DNA from: Daphnia carinata
Lineage: Eukaryota > Arthropoda > Branchiopoda > Diplostraca > Daphniidae
Assembly: GCF_022539665.2 (NCBI RefSeq)
Contig: NC_081334.1
Coordinates: forward strand, 434,001-498,000
Direction of reading: 5' to 3'
Length of the DNA: 64,000 nucleotides
The stretch's first letter is position 1. Every line of letters begins with the position of its first letter. This document shows, in pieces, positions 52,142-63,395 of the stretch. The notes beneath the pieces were generated by a model, which did not search any database, had not been told where the DNA came from, and saw nothing but the letters and a program-made list of their open reading frames with translations. The position numbers and the translations under genes are program-made.

Positions 52142-54100
52142 CTGTGGAAGGGAACTGAATTCGACAAAAAGATGACCCGATAAAAGGTAAATCGATGGCA
52201 GGAAGGCTGGGCACGGGGACCGGAGTTGTTGTTTGCGATCGATTGTCTGGCTGCAGGAAAACAGTTTCAAACATGGCCGAGGCCAAAATGGCTTCGGCCA
52301 TACGCTCGGCTCGCTCATCCAATGGACTCTCGTCCGGTCTCGGTCGGTGGTGGTCGTTCAAAACGCTGGCAACTCGCGCCGCGTGCGATTTATTTTCGAG
52401 ATCCTCTTCTTCGGTGTAGAGTTCGTTCATATCGTCGTCGACGACACCTTCGTCAGAGGTCGTGCTAACTAATTCCGAAGACTCTTCCGGCTCTGAATGC
52501 ACTACGGGCTCGGTTTCCAGCACCAATTCCGTTTCAAGTAACACCGATCCCATTTCAGGTTTTCTTGCGCATAATTCGACAACGCGCGACGCGGCTTCTC
52601 CTTGTCGCACCGTAGACGTTTGTAGAACTAGTTCGACATCCGATTCCGTACCCAATTCCGGTAGCGAAACTCCCTCCGCAACAGGATTCGAAGGCGCGCA
52701 TCCGTCTAAAACATCGCCAGAACTAACTTCCAGCTCCGTAATCGTTTCCACCACTGGTTCGAGATCTGACTGCGCATCAGTTTCTAAAATAGGTGCTGAA
52801 TGGTCTGCCTGCGCTGGAACACTTTCAAGCATCGACTTCGATTGTGGAATAAAAAAAGGGTCAGCGTCGGATGCTGGATCGGATTCTGAATTCAGTTCGA
52901 GCGGAACTTCGGCCTCGGCTTCCGTGAAGTCTGCTGTCCCTTTCAACACTGGCTGGACATCGGGTTGCGTCGCTATTTCTAAAACAGGTACTGAGTTTTT
53001 AATGTCCGTAGATTGGAGTACCAATTCCGGTTGTGATTCCGGTTTCATCGCTGAAACAGGGTCACAACTTGTCTCGGCCACTGCAATTTTCTGCACCGAT
53101 TCCGCTTCGGAGGCGACGTCGGATTCTACATCTGACGTGCATTCGGATTCGAAATCCAGGCCTACGGAATCCTCTGTCTCTAATAATTCTGGGGCTGCTT
53201 CGCCAACCAGTTGGGCTACTAACGTTGATTTCACATCTGCCTGAGGCTCTTTCATGTCGTCCGACTCCCCCGCTAATCTCGATTCTGCAACCGGTTCAAT
53301 TTCTCCCAAATGCGCATCTTTCTCTAGATCGATTGGCCCTAAAGCAGCGGCTCGTTGTGGCTCCGATTCCGTTCTGCCGGCCACCTGTTCAACGGCCAAC
53401 TTCATGACTTGCTCTATCACCAAGTTCGCCTCTGCCATCAGCTGTGCTTCCAAATCTCTGCTATCCTCTGCTTCCGTGTCCGGCTCGAGGACCTGCTCTT
53501 GCTGCGCTACTCCATCGCTTTCGTCTTCCAATTTCGCTCGGCTTTCCGCCATCAAACTGGGTTCCAAATGCGAGTGCGTTTCTGAAACGGGGATGGAGAA
53601 ATCACGTTGCCCTCCTAACGCGACGCCTGATTCTATTACGGGGGCAGATTCGCATCCTATTTGAAAATGAAGATCGGAAAGTGGTGCCGATTGGCGCTGG
53701 ATTTCAGGTTCTGATTCCGGAGTCAACGCCACGACGAAGTCTGTTCGGCGGTGTTTCGTACCCGGTGAGCCGTGCCGATCCACGTACGTATCGGGTAAGG
53801 AAAGCGGACGAACGACTAGTTTGCTACGGGCGCTAAGGTCGTCCACGTGAATGACGGTGGACTCTGTTTCACTTGGCGGAATGGCGACTTTTTGAAAGTA
53901 ACGGACAGCTTCGGGGCTTCCGTAAATGGTTTCGGGAACGTCGCTCGTTTCGGAGTTTGCCGATTGCCGTTCCAGCAGCTCTTCCGTTTCTGTTGTCCGT
54001 TCGTGCTCTTCAAATTTGAGCTGGGCGTGCTCGAAGAGATCCGCTTCGCTCAGATCGCCCACATCGTCAATCACATCCGTCTGCACTTGATCCTCACAGT
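52142..54100 (-). CDS. Ankyrin tail exon of 1959 nt (phase 1-1)
   Basis: Acceptor GGTCAG| and donor CACAG|GTACAT bound a frame without stops (DCEDQVQTDVIDDVGD ... AIDLPFIGSSFCRIQFPSTG). The length is divisible by three and both ends are phase 1, like its neighbours. The protein is acidic and repetitive, with many Glu-Ser-Glu / Pro-Glu-Leu units (ETEPVVHSEPEESSELV, ESDPASDADPFFIPQ) and no known fold. The acceptor lacks a good pyrimidine tract, so use of this exon may be regulated or the true start may lie elsewhere. Confidence 0.65.
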
Positions 54101-54984
54101 CTGACCGATTCGCATTTTAACGAAATCCCGCATTTCATTTGTTTTGTTTGTTTGTTTGTTTGTTTTTTCCGATGGAGTGAGTGAAAATAAAACGAAAAAA
54201 AAATAACTCAGTTAACTTAAAATGCAACGAAAAAAAAAAAAAAAAAACAATAATCAAAAATAATAAAAATAAAGTGACCAAGGGTAGCATGAAAATTAAT
54301 TGAGGGTTGCGTTTGCCTTTGAGGGAACCCCTTCCTCCTCACCCTGGATGCCTATACTTATAAATGCATTTCAACATAATCATCTAATTTTTACGTTTTA
54401 AGATATTAAAATTCTTTAGTCTGTTTCACTGCTACACTTTCAAGTCATCGAAAAAATATATAAATATATATATATAAATGCAGCGCGGGACGTGCTGAAA
54501 TTACGCCTATAGAATATTGAGTTCCAATATTGAGACATCCAACTAACTGATAATTGTTAATTGGTTCGAACCACAGGGAATTATATATAATCGATACCAC
54601 CAAGCCAACAGAAAGGATGCGCAGTTTTCGAGTACTGATTCTGGATGCTTCAATCGGGATAGTTATTTTTTTTTGTAAAATTAAAGAAAATTCATCGGAT
54701 TATAAAAAAAAAAATAAATAAATAAATAAATAAAATAAATCTGTTGCTGTACGCATTCCGGAATTTCTTCCCAATTTTTTATCCTACAACGATGCGACGA
54801 TGCACTGGGAGTGTATTTCTCTCCCTTTTTGGGGAACCCTTCCGGTCGGAAGAGCAAGTGAATGGGACCATGCCGATGTCCAGCTAAAGTGAGCGAGCGA
54901 TTTCAGGGATGTAGTCGAGTGAGTAGGGATCGAATCCATTCCAATAGGTCCGTGTCCGATTGAGTGTTTTTTCTCAAGTCTTAC
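54101..54984. other. Intron of the ankyrin gene
   Basis: AT-rich with A runs, a TTTG microsatellite (about 54140-54165) and an AAAT/AATA repeat (about 54705-54740). No exon seen. Confidence 0.55.
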
Positions 54985-55572
54985 CTAAAGCTGGATGGGC
55001 TGGCCTCTGGTGGGGTGCGAGAAATCGGTGCGACTTGCGATTACGTCGTTCGGGAACCTGTGGGGACTGACTGGGCGACGAGGACGGGGAAATGGAAGAC
55101 GCGGAGGGTGGAGAAGGAACTCTGCGGATGAGCGGCGGCGAAGACGAGGGAAGCGGAGTTGAGCTTCTGCTGCTGCTGCTGCTCGGCTGGAAGATGCGCG
55201 AAAACGGGCCGGACGGCTGCTGGCCGGCGGGTAGGTCGACAAACTCGCGGATGCTGCGGATCTCAATGGCTTGCTTGCCGATGTCGGCCGTCTTGACCAT
55301 CAGTTTGACTTCGGCTTTCACAGGACGGCCGCCTTCCACCAACTGGTAAGGGCCGGGCGTCGATGGAAGTGGTAGCGGAGGCGGGGACGAAGAGAAATAA
55401 CGTCCGGCCGAATCGGCAAAGCGGAACGTCGGGCTCGTATAGACGATGGCTTTTTCCGATTCTTCCGCACTCATCTCGTCATCCGCCGAGCTCGGATAAG
55501 GCGATATCTGAATTCGCCTGAGTTCACCGTCCGCCGGATTCCAGTTACTCCTCGCAGTCGATTTACGCATAG
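54985..55572 (-). CDS. Ankyrin tail exon of 588 nt (phase 1-1)
   Basis: Acceptor CACAAAG|CT and donor TTTAG|GTAAGAC give 588 nt, phase 1 at both ends. The product (KSTARSNWNPADGELRRIQI, then VKAEVKLMVKTADIGKQAIE, IRSIREFVDLPAGQQ) is less acidic than the other tail exons and ends in a Ser/Pro-rich stretch. An ATG lies 2 nt inside the acceptor, so this could also serve as a first coding exon. Confidence 0.65.
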
Positions 55573-55849
55573 CTTTGTGATGTCAATCGTAACCCAATTA
55601 TTCACCCACACACGTTGCCCAAACATCATCAGTCAGAATGCGGAATAGACGCAAGATAGAAGAGATACCTCAATATCGACCCGCACCTCTTAACGTCTTA
55701 CTTTTAAAAACATTTTTTCTCACTTAACTCACTTGACGTGTCGTAACGGATTTAATTAATTTGTTTAGTAAAGCTAACTTTATATTTTTCAATTAGTTTT
55801 CTTTTTTTTTTTAAGATTTAGAATATCAGGTGGGAAAAATGTCACCGAC

Positions 55850-55909
55850 CTGATACCGCTGCTGGTTCAATGGCTTCCGCCTCTTCGGTCCAGGTCTCTT
55901 GCTGGACGT
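55850..55909 (-). CDS. Ankyrin tail exon of 60 nt (phase 1-1)
   Basis: GTAG|ACGTCC to ATCAG|GTCGG, encoding DVQQETWTEEAEAIEPAAVS. It is small, in phase with the neighbouring cassettes, and lies between two large exons. Confidence 0.6.
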
Positions 55910-56083
55910 CTACTACACTCGGTAGGGATCCAAGGAAGACGAAAAGAAAAGAAACAAACAAAAGAAATAAAAATATAAACTGAAATGCACAAAAGCGAGC
56001 TGGGTGAAATGCAGCAGACTACGCCTATGGACGAAGGCCGGGGGGGGGGGGGGGGGGGGCTGGGCACTGGCACTGGCAACAAA

Positions 56084-56140
56084 TCATCTCCGGATGACAT
56101 TTTTTTTTTTTTTTTTTTTTACGTTTCCCTTTTGGCTTTG

Positions 56141-56172
<32 letters not shown>

Positions 56173-57673
56173 TCGGTTCGGCTGGGTCCGATGCGTCTTC
56201 GCCCATGGAATGGCGTCGCACGCGCACCGTACTTCCGGCAAACATTTCAATCTCCGGAGTGACCCCGCGCGATTGATCGTCTTCGGCATGACCGTCTTCG
56301 ACATGATCGTCTTCGACGCTGATGTACTCGACGTCGGAGACGCCTTCTTCACGTTGACTGTTATCGACGAATCCGAGAAGTCCCGGAGATCCGCTGTACT
56401 TCCGGCTCGTGACTAGGCCATTCTCGTCTTCCTGGATGGTGACCACATGCTGCTGGCCGGCGTGGTAGGCGGGTCCATTGCGCGGGATCACCGGGGCGGG
56501 CGACGGAGCGTCTTCCTCGACGTTGTCGATGTCTTCGACATCGGTGACGGGATCGTCGTGATTTTGCGGGATCAGCAAAGCGGTGCCGGTGGAGGCCGGA
56601 ACAGTATCGCCGTCCTCATCAGCCCCGCTAACCGATTCGACGTCCGTCAGGCCGAGACGAGACGAGCGGCCGCTACAATCGAAGGATTCCGTTTCGCTAG
56701 TCTCGCCCGTCACCATAATGCCTGGCGGTAGGCGGATCATCTTCGTCGATTTTTCATCGTCGTCGGAGAATCGGAAATCTTCGACGTCCGTCGCGCCCTC
56801 GTCTTCGATCGGGCCAACCGTCAACAACACGCCGGGCACGGGCGGCGCGGGGGCCGGGGGCAAGTCGGAGTCTTCCACGCCAGAGATGCTCTCCACGTCC
56901 GTCACAGCTCCTTCCTCGGCGTTGGCGACGGACAAAAGAGGTCCGCTGGTCGTCGAGGCCGTCTTCTTCTTGCCTCTCGTCTTCCTCGGCTTCTTGCGTC
57001 CGCCTGCCGAGCTGACACTCAACAGCATCGAACCGCCGCTCCTGGGCTGCAGCTGAGGTGGCGGACGGTAGGCCACCTCTTCCTCTTGGTTGGACGTGCT
57101 GACATCGCCACCCAATTCGAGCTGGCCGATGACGTGATTCAACTCGGAATTGTCAGTACCTTGTTCCAATTCGTCGCCGGAATCGTCCAAGTCCTCGATA
57201 TCCGTCAGCGCTTCCATCAGCGTCAGTTTGCGTCCAGCGTCTTCGTCATCGGCCTCGTCCGAAGCGTCCGAATCATCTAGCGTGGCCACTACGCCCTTGA
57301 CGACCGTGTTGACGTGCGTGTTGCCTTCGTGATCGTCGATGATCTGCGTGATGTGCTGCTGAAGGACGGCCTCGAAAATCGGCGTGAAATCCTCGGCCGG
57401 AGTGCTGGCTTTGCTCTGGCCGCTGGATTCTTCGTGTTCGACTTCCACTGTTTCAACGTCCGTCAGCCCACTCTCTTCGCCATCGTCGACGGCCAGCGAT
57501 CCAAGGCCGGGCTTACCTTGTCCATCGGCAGACTTCTTCTTCTGCTTTTGCCGACGTCGCATCCGCGATGCGATCATCGTTTTGGCCCTGTTGGCCTCTT
57601 CGCTGTCGGAAAGCGAGAAATTCTCGTCTTCCGCTTCGGCCGAGACCGAGATCATGGGCACCGAATCCGCCAT
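56084..57673 (-). CDS. Acidic exon with seven TDVE-type motifs
   Basis: The frame starts at an ATG (MADSVPMISVSAEAEDENFS) with no acceptor just upstream, suggesting a first coding exon from an internal promoter; it could also be a separate gene. About 495 residues are acidic and carry a recurring motif at irregular spacing: GLTDVETVEVE, ALTDIEDLDDS, AVTDVESISGVED, ATDVEDFRFSDD, GLTDVESVSGADED, PVTDVEDIDNVEED and GVSDVEYISVEDD. The far end runs into poly-Lys codons from long A runs before a stop, so the true exon end is probably an upstream donor (GCCGGAA|GTACGG near 56238 is one candidate). Link to the ankyrin transcript is inferred from position, strand and composition. Confidence 0.6.
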
Positions 57674-58350
57674 TTGTTTTTTGTTTTTTTAAATGATGAC
57701 TTTTTGGGGGGGGGGAGCAAAATTCACGATACAAAGAGGAGAGATGAGCAGTTAGTTGTTGGTGGAACGGCCGGAACGGGACTGGAGAGAGAAAGTGGCC
57801 CCTTGGACCGACGCTAAGACGGAGGGAATCTCCAAAAGTCAGGCGACACGACGGCTTCCTGGTAATAAGCTGAAGATAAAAAAAAAAGACCTGCCCCCTC
57901 TTTTAAAATGCGATCAGACCCATGTTCTCCTGGACAACAAATTATTCACAGGGTCTTCCTAACGAAAAGGGATCGAGGAGTTGGCAGCGAAGAAGGCAAA
58001 AACCGGGCACGTGGATCAATGCTCCAAAGTGGACGGGCAGGTGCGCAACGCGTGAGCCGATGAAGCCAAACATTGGGAAAAGGACGGACGGATTTGTTTT
58101 TTTTTTTGTTTTGTTTTTTTTCGTAATCTTGTTAGATCTTTTGAATGTCACACGTCACAAGAACACACAACTTTTCTTTTTTCTTTCCGGATCATTATGT
58201 CAATTAGGGCATTTTAAATGTCATCCCGATAGATGGCGCCAGTGCCACATAAAAACCGAATTTTTTTGCTGGGGTTAGAATTGGGACGTTAAAAAATAAC
58301 AAACAATTGACATAAGAGGGAGGTGATGGCTGGGCTTATTTATTCTAAAG

Positions 58351-58385
<35 letters not shown>

Positions 58386-58399
58386 AATAGTTAACTTAC
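57674..58399. other. Region between ankyrin exons (intron or internal promoter)
   Basis: No coding frame supported. It contains G, T and A runs, including about 30 A residues near 58355-58384. An internal promoter for the exon starting at 57673 would lie here, but no TATA box was identified. Confidence 0.45.
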
Positions 58400-58650
58400 C
58401 GTGAGAAGTAGCTGTGGTGTCCAGATCCTCCGAGCGTATCGTTTCTGACTGAGCTAAAGCCACCTGAGCTGGAACGGCTTCAGGGTGTGATGTGTGCACC
58501 TGGGACTCTACGATGATGAGAAGAACAAGTTATTTAATAAAACATACTTGAATTACATTTTTTTTTTAAAGTGTGTACCTGTGAAGGCTTCAACCGCTTC
58601 AAACGGACTTGAAGGTGGTGTCTTTGAAGTGGACATCCTCACTTTGGCAT
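58400..58650 (-). CDS. Two small ankyrin tail exons (72 and 108 nt)
   Basis: Exon 58579-58650 (ATCTAG| to CACAG|GTACAC) encodes DAKVRMSTSKTPPSSPFEAV and EAFT. Exon 58400-58507 (GTAG| to CACG|GTAAGT) encodes ESQVHTSHPEAVPAQVALAQ and continues SETIRSEDLDTTATSH. Both are phase 1-1 and their lengths are divisible by three, so either can be skipped without a frame change. Confidence 0.75.
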
Positions 58651-58729
58651 CTAGATTTTTATTGTTCGATTAACAGATGGAACAGACTCGATGGAATGCT
58701 TTTGAAAAAAAAAAAAAAAAAAATTCTAC

Positions 58730-59420
58730 CGTTTTCTGTTTTCCGCTGTTCCAGCGATCGGCTGAGCAGTTCGGGCGAGAACGTGTTGCTATCCTCGATG
58801 TCGCCGCCGTGCAGCGCTGCTGCAAACTCCTTTTCCAAGACTTCGTCATCGCAACTGGTGGGTTCGTTAGCAGCGTCCCACGAGGAGGAAATCAAAACTT
58901 CCGGCTCGTCTTCGACGCGTTGATACGAGTGACGAGTTGTCGGTGCCGAGGTGGCAATGGCAGCTGGTGTTTCGACAACCTCCTCTTCTTCCTCTTCTTC
59001 TTCCTCCTCTTCTTGCTCATACGGTCGGCTTTGTTCCACCGCAATCGGTTCAACAGGCATCACCTCCTCGCAGCTGACTGGTTGTTTGGCTGCGTTCCAT
59101 GATGGCGCACGCAACGATTCCGGTTCGTCATCGATGCGTTCCTGTTGGCGGTGTGCTGGCGCAGTCGATGCGACCACCATCGGCTCCTCCACGATCTCCT
59201 CTTCCTCTTCTTCTTCTTCTTCTTCTTCTTCTTCTTCCTCGTTAGTGGGCAGCTGCTCAACAGGGATATCTTCCGCCGGTGGATCAAACATAGGTTTCGG
59301 ATGAGTATCGATGACGTAACGATCGATGACTCGTTCCTCCATAGTCGATTGGCGCGTACCCCACGAATCCACGTCCTGTTGCAAATCGCTAGATTCCAGG
59401 TCCTGCACTGGCTGAGGAAT
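58730..59420 (-). CDS. Ankyrin tail exon with duplicated poly-Glu module (691 nt)
   Basis: CAACAG| to AACG|GTAGAA. It encodes IPQPVQDLESSDLQQDVDSW, then two related modules of about 75 residues, each with a run of Glu residues (about 15 and 12) followed by a similar block (SLRAPSWNAAKQPVSCEEV and ISSSWDAANEPTSCDDEV). The exon enters in phase 0 and leaves in phase 1, and marks the switch to the phase 1-1 series. Confidence 0.78.
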
Positions 59421-59521
59421 CTGTTGTTTAAAAAAGATATATACAATTATGCTAATCATCAAGATATTAACATTTATTTATTTTTTTTTTTTTGTGTCAT
59501 ATCCACTACGCCCTTCTTTAC

Positions 59522-59798
59522 TTCGATGTCTTTTTCGGCTTCTCTCGAATCGCAGATGCCCTTCTCCTCGTGAATGATTATCCGCTGTGAGGGCGGTTCA
59601 GCGTCGTCGTAGACTTGTTTTTTCGGAATGTCTGTCTTGATCTCTGCAACGAATTTAGCATACGCAATTTTCAAAACAAGGTCGCGTTAAAACAAACTTC
59701 GGAATTTCACCTTGTGAGAAGACTTCCGACACTTCCTGCAAATTTAGCTCTTCCTCCTCCTCTCTCTTCTCGGGGATCTCGTCGATTGACTCAGAGTC
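59522..59798 (-). CDS. Two ankyrin exons after the death domain (88 and 122 nt)
   Basis: Exon 59711-59798 (TCTAG| to CACAAG|GTGAAA) encodes DSESIDEIPEKREEEEELNL, then QEVSEVFSQ. Exon 59522-59643 (TTGCAG| to CGAA|GTAAAG) encodes EIKTDIPKKQVYDDAEPPSQ and continues RIIIHEEKGICDSREAEKDI. Phases agree with their neighbours. Confidence 0.78.
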
Positions 59799-60170
59799 CT
59801 AGACGAATGGCCAAATCAAAAAAAAAAATTTAGATGCAGAGCGAGTGAATAGACGATGATAACCAAAACGATGCAAGAACAAAGTTGTTTTTTTTTTGTT
59901 TTGTTTTTTTTTCGAATTTGAGTGATTAACGAAAGAGATTGGCAGAAGCTAAGGTTGATGATTTCCATAGGTAGATCAAACTGACCCATTTTTTTTTTTT
60001 TACGAAAAAGAACTAAATACGCAGATGAAACTTCTTGATTCATTTATGGTGATGGAAACAAGGCATAAAATTAAAAAAAAACAAAAACGGAGGTTGTATA
60101 ATTCATGCCGCGAACGGATGCACGTAATGGAATCGAGCAACGGATATCATTCACGACTTGAGAGCCTTAC

Positions 60171-60188
60171 CTTCAAGTCTCTCATCCG
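60171..60188 (-). CDS. Ankyrin 18-nt microexon
   Basis: CCTATCGCAG|CGGATGAGAGACTTGAAG|GTAAGG encodes RMRDLK, phase 0 on both sides, joining LMK to DSESID. The flanking sites are close to consensus. It is inferred from splice-site fit and phase only. Confidence 0.55.
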
Positions 60189-60444
60189 CTGCGATAGGAC
60201 GGACGGCACGACAATAAAACCACAACGAGACATTGAATTTGTTTGCTTGCTTTTCTTATTATTGTCAAGTAGAAAGCATTTTGAAAAAAAAAAAAAAAAT
60301 AAATAATAATGAAGTTCTGACTGGACAGAAAATGTACGTGGACCGAGCCGGAAGTCAAAGAGGAGATGCGAAAGCACAGCATTCATTGACAGGTTTTGGG
60401 AGAGCGAGAGAGAGAGAGAAGGTTTCCATAGCACTCTCTTTTAC

Positions 60445-60677
60445 CTTCATCAGATCCTGCTCGTCGAAGCTGACGTCGAGACTCGTGTTGCGCTGCAGGG
60501 TGTTCCTCGTGCTGTCGGCGCCCAGCTCGTCGCGCAAATTGTCGAAACCGGACTGGTCCAGTTGGGTTTTGGCCACAGCTTTCTCCAGGTCGTCCGTCAC
60601 CAGTTCCACATTGTAAATGCACCGGTTGACGATATCGTCGCGACCGATCTTTCTCAGCGCTTTTTCTAAGGCGTTGC
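60445..60677 (-). CDS. Ankyrin exon directly after the death domain
   Basis: GTAAAAG|GC to ATGAAG|GTAAAA, 233 nt, completing the death-domain helices (GNALEKALRKIGRDDIVNRC) and continuing VELVTDDLEKAVAKTQLDQS ... SFDEQDLMK. The phase matches the preceding exon. Confidence 0.85.
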
Positions 60678-60781
60678 CTTTTACATTATAATGTCACAAG
60701 AATTGCAGATTAGAAGCTGATCCAAATGTCAGGGGTAGGCGGGGGGGGGGGGGGGCAGAAAGAGAAAGGAGGCAATTTTAC

Positions 60782-61226
60782 CGGTAACTTTGTTTTCCGA
60801 CTGGGCCATCCACAACTTGAGCATAACCATGGCTTGTTGCGTGGTATTGTCAGGATACTCGTTGTCGATCAGGTTCAAGTCCGAATCGGGAATTTCCAAA
60901 CATTTGGCCAAGGGGATCCAATCGCGGCCGAGGAGGTTGCAAATGTCAGACAAGCGCAAATCCGCCTGATAATCAAAGGACGGAACGTATTGATTGTACA
61001 GATACATCGTTGATCCCATTCTTAACTCTTTTGTCCTTCAACTTACTTTATGGATGGCTTCGGGCCTATTGGTGGCGTAGACAAGCCCCACGTCGTGCAA
61101 GAAGCCGTACTTCTTCTGCAGGGCGAGCAAGTCCGGCTCGGAACGGGCCGTTTCGGGCGTGACTGTGCTGGGCAAGACGATGTTCAGGTTGCATATCGGC
61201 GTCTGCGGTGGTTCACCCCTTCCGGC
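60782..61226 (-). CDS. Ankyrin UPA end and death-domain exons
   Basis: Exon 61047-61226 (180 nt; AACAG| to CATAAA|GTAAGT) encodes the end of the UPA region (GEPPQTPICNLNIVLPS, LALQKKYGFLHDVGLVYATN). Exon 60782-60965 (184 nt) encodes the death-domain start (ADLRLSDICNLLGRDWIPLA, then CLEIPDSDLNLIDNEYPDNT, MVMLKLWM). These are conserved ankyrin sequences and give the gene its identity. Confidence 0.93.
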
Positions 61227-61328
61227 CTGTTTTCGTTTTGGAAATGAAAAAGGTCAATTATTTCGAAAAATCTGTGCAAAACTATGAAACAATCCGCTTC
61301 CGGATGGAAGCCTTATGTAAAGGGCGGA

Positions 61329-61330
<2 letters not shown>

Positions 61331-61360
<30 letters not shown>
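61331..61360. repeat. (GT)15 microsatellite
   Basis: Fifteen GT dinucleotides in the intron (61227-61373) between two UPA-region exons of the ankyrin gene. Confidence 0.95.
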
Positions 61361-61362
<2 letters not shown>

Positions 61363-61373
61363 CGATGGGATAC

Positions 61374-61951
61374 CCTTGCTTCCCGCATGAAGGCAATACG
61401 CCCAATGGGATCGGCGTGATTATCCTTGACTCGGACGGTGAAAGGCAGGCGGTTCTCGCGGAACGCGCGGAAGGTCAAGGCCAGCTGCTCGCCCGACTTG
61501 GTGATGGGCACCAAATTGCCGGCGAACTCTAGGTATTGCGACTTGGTCTCAAGTACTTCGACATCACGGCTCTTGGCCACTTCGACGAAATGCTCCTGCT
61601 GTTCCAGAGTCTTCTCCTCCTTGTCGTCCGTCATACAGAAGACCCTGAGACGGGCTTCTTGCGGTTCGTGTCGTTTAGCAAAAACAACAAATCTAACAGT
61701 TTGAATCGAAATAAATAAATCCATTTTGATTGAAAGAAATTCAATTTCAATCGTTTTTTACTTGGCCATGAAGGGAACGTTAATGGCCTCTCGGTAGAGG
61801 TCGGTAGCCATTTTGGCCGCTTCAGCCACGTTGCGACAGTCCATAAGCCAGAAGCGGGCAGAAACGGTGGTTGTGAAAGAAACGCAATCATTGACGAAGG
61901 TCAGCGGTGTCGAGCCGGTGACGTCTTCCCACTGGGCTCGCGAAGTTCCGC
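61374..61951 (-). CDS. Ankyrin ZU5/UPA exons
   Basis: Exon 61762-61951 (190 nt) encodes [20 protein letters not shown], then [20 protein letters not shown] ... INVPFMA. Exon 61374-61692 (319 nt) encodes [40 protein letters not shown] ... [20 protein letters not shown] ... FMREAR. The junction GCCAA|ATTTGTT restores the conserved AKFVVF. Together they form the ZU5-UPA spectrin-binding supramodule. Confidence 0.94.
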
Positions 61952-62416
61952 CTGCGTTCCAGGAAATGATCAATTCAAGAAGAAAAAAAAACAAAAAAAA
62001 AGAAAAAAACCATCATCAATCATTCAGACGACGACAGATTTTGTATGGGGCTTGAGGGAAAGAAACATTTCGAGCAATCCAACAAGATGATGAATGACGA
62101 CATCAAACGGGAAAACCAAAGTGGAGAGATTCGTAAAACTGAGTAGACACAAGCGGATGCTGGATACCAATGAACATAATGGAACCCAATGCCTCTGACT
62201 AAGCAGAAAGTACCCTATTTTTTTTTTTTTTTTTCTTTTTTTTTTAACACAACATCCGACACGAGAAAGTGGACGACACGAATAAATCAAGCCCGGAAAT
62301 AGTAAAAAGTAGATAAAATGACTAGCATAGTTCTTTTCTTTTTTTTTTTAATATAAATAAATGGTCGGGACTAAATCGTAATTTAAAAATAATAATAAGA
62401 ATAAAATGTAAATCTG

Positions 62417-62453
<37 letters not shown>

Positions 62454-63120
62454 GCTGACAGCCGAATTCGACATGGCGTCCATTCTAGCGAACGAACAGG
62501 AAACGGGAAGCCGACAAAATGCGAACGACAACAAAGCAAACTATCAGTAACTAAATTTCTAAAAAAAAAAAAAAAAAAAAAAAAAATTTAATAAATAAAA
62601 AAAAAAGGGGAAACACAGAAGTGCGACGTATGACGAACAAAAAAAAAAAGATGTGTCATAAAACAGAACATTGTGAACGACAAAAGAAGAGGAAAAGAAA
62701 AGAGCGTAAAAGAATAGTTAGATATGTTTGGTAGATACCTGTCGATACATCAGCGGCATTCCCTTTGTTTTATTTAATGAAACGCAAAAATTGGAAAAAA
62801 TAAATTGAAAAAAAAAAAAAGAAAAGAAAAAACGGAAACGAAAGAGAAAGAGAGAGAGAGATGAGTTTTAGACGGAGAAAGTGTCGGAATTCAGTTGGAA
62901 ATAGATAAAGCAGAAAACGGTGGAGAAACTCAGGAAATCAACAAAGACACGAAAAAAAAAAAAATAAAATAAAATAAAAATAAAATAAAAATCTTATGGA
63001 TAAAACCCTTTTTTGTTTTTTGTTTTTTGTTTTTGTTTTTGGCTCAAACTGATTACTACGGCGCATGTATGTCATCCAAACGAAACCGAGTATAGAGCGG
63101 AGGGTAGAGGGAAGACGTAC

Positions 63121-63165
<45 letters not shown>

Positions 63166-63190
63166 ACGGGATATTTTTGTGCGCGCTCAC

Positions 63191-63395
63191 CTGTGATGCT
63201 GCAGAGGAGCCGCAACGTGGGCGTATCGCCGCTGTACTGGTTGATCATCCCGCGGGCAGCGGCTTGCGGTACGGGGATCGTCAAGGTAATAGGCCTGTGG
63301 AACTTTCTCCTGCGGGGCTCCACCGTCACGATGGGCGAGACGGCCACCCGGTTGCCCAGCAGTTTCACCACCAGTTCCGGTTGTATCGGTTGCGC
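63191..63395 (-). CDS. Ankyrin ZU5 exon
   Basis: AAACAG| to CACAG|GTGAGC, 205 nt. It encodes [40 protein letters not shown] and [20 protein letters not shown], ending SITG. It is the most upstream ankyrin exon in the window. The intron to the next exon (61952-63190) is rich in A and T runs. Confidence 0.94.

Larger units (their letters stand above)
45844..63395 (-). other. Ankyrin gene, 3' two-thirds (ZU5-UPA-death domain and long tail)
   Basis: Ankyrins link membrane proteins to the spectrin cytoskeleton. Here the minus strand carries in order the end of ZU5, UPA, the death domain and a very long acidic C-terminal tail, as in the large neuronal ankyrin isoforms of arthropods (Ank2-L/XL-type). 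The ankyrin-repeat and first ZU5 exons must lie right of 64000. Exons follow with consistent GT-AG sites and phases from 63395 to 58400, then as phase 1-1 cassettes down to a terminal exon ending at 45844. Several tail exons could be alternative or be entered from internal promoters. The large frames on the plus strand across this region are shadows of these exons. Individual exons are listed separately. Confidence 0.9.

Noticed and set aside
52462-53244. 260-codon plus-strand frame rich in Ser/Thr
   Set aside because: It mirrors the low-complexity acidic ankyrin exon on the minus strand; its composition is the reverse-complement shadow of Glu/Ser codons.
56084-56200. Poly-lysine C-terminus of the TDVE-motif exon
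   Set aside because: It comes from long A runs and is more likely intron or run-length artefact than protein; the exon end is left open.
63111-63170. Functional poly-A/poly-T tract
   Set aside because: Many such tracts occur in ankyrin introns here; no evidence of processed insertions or signals.
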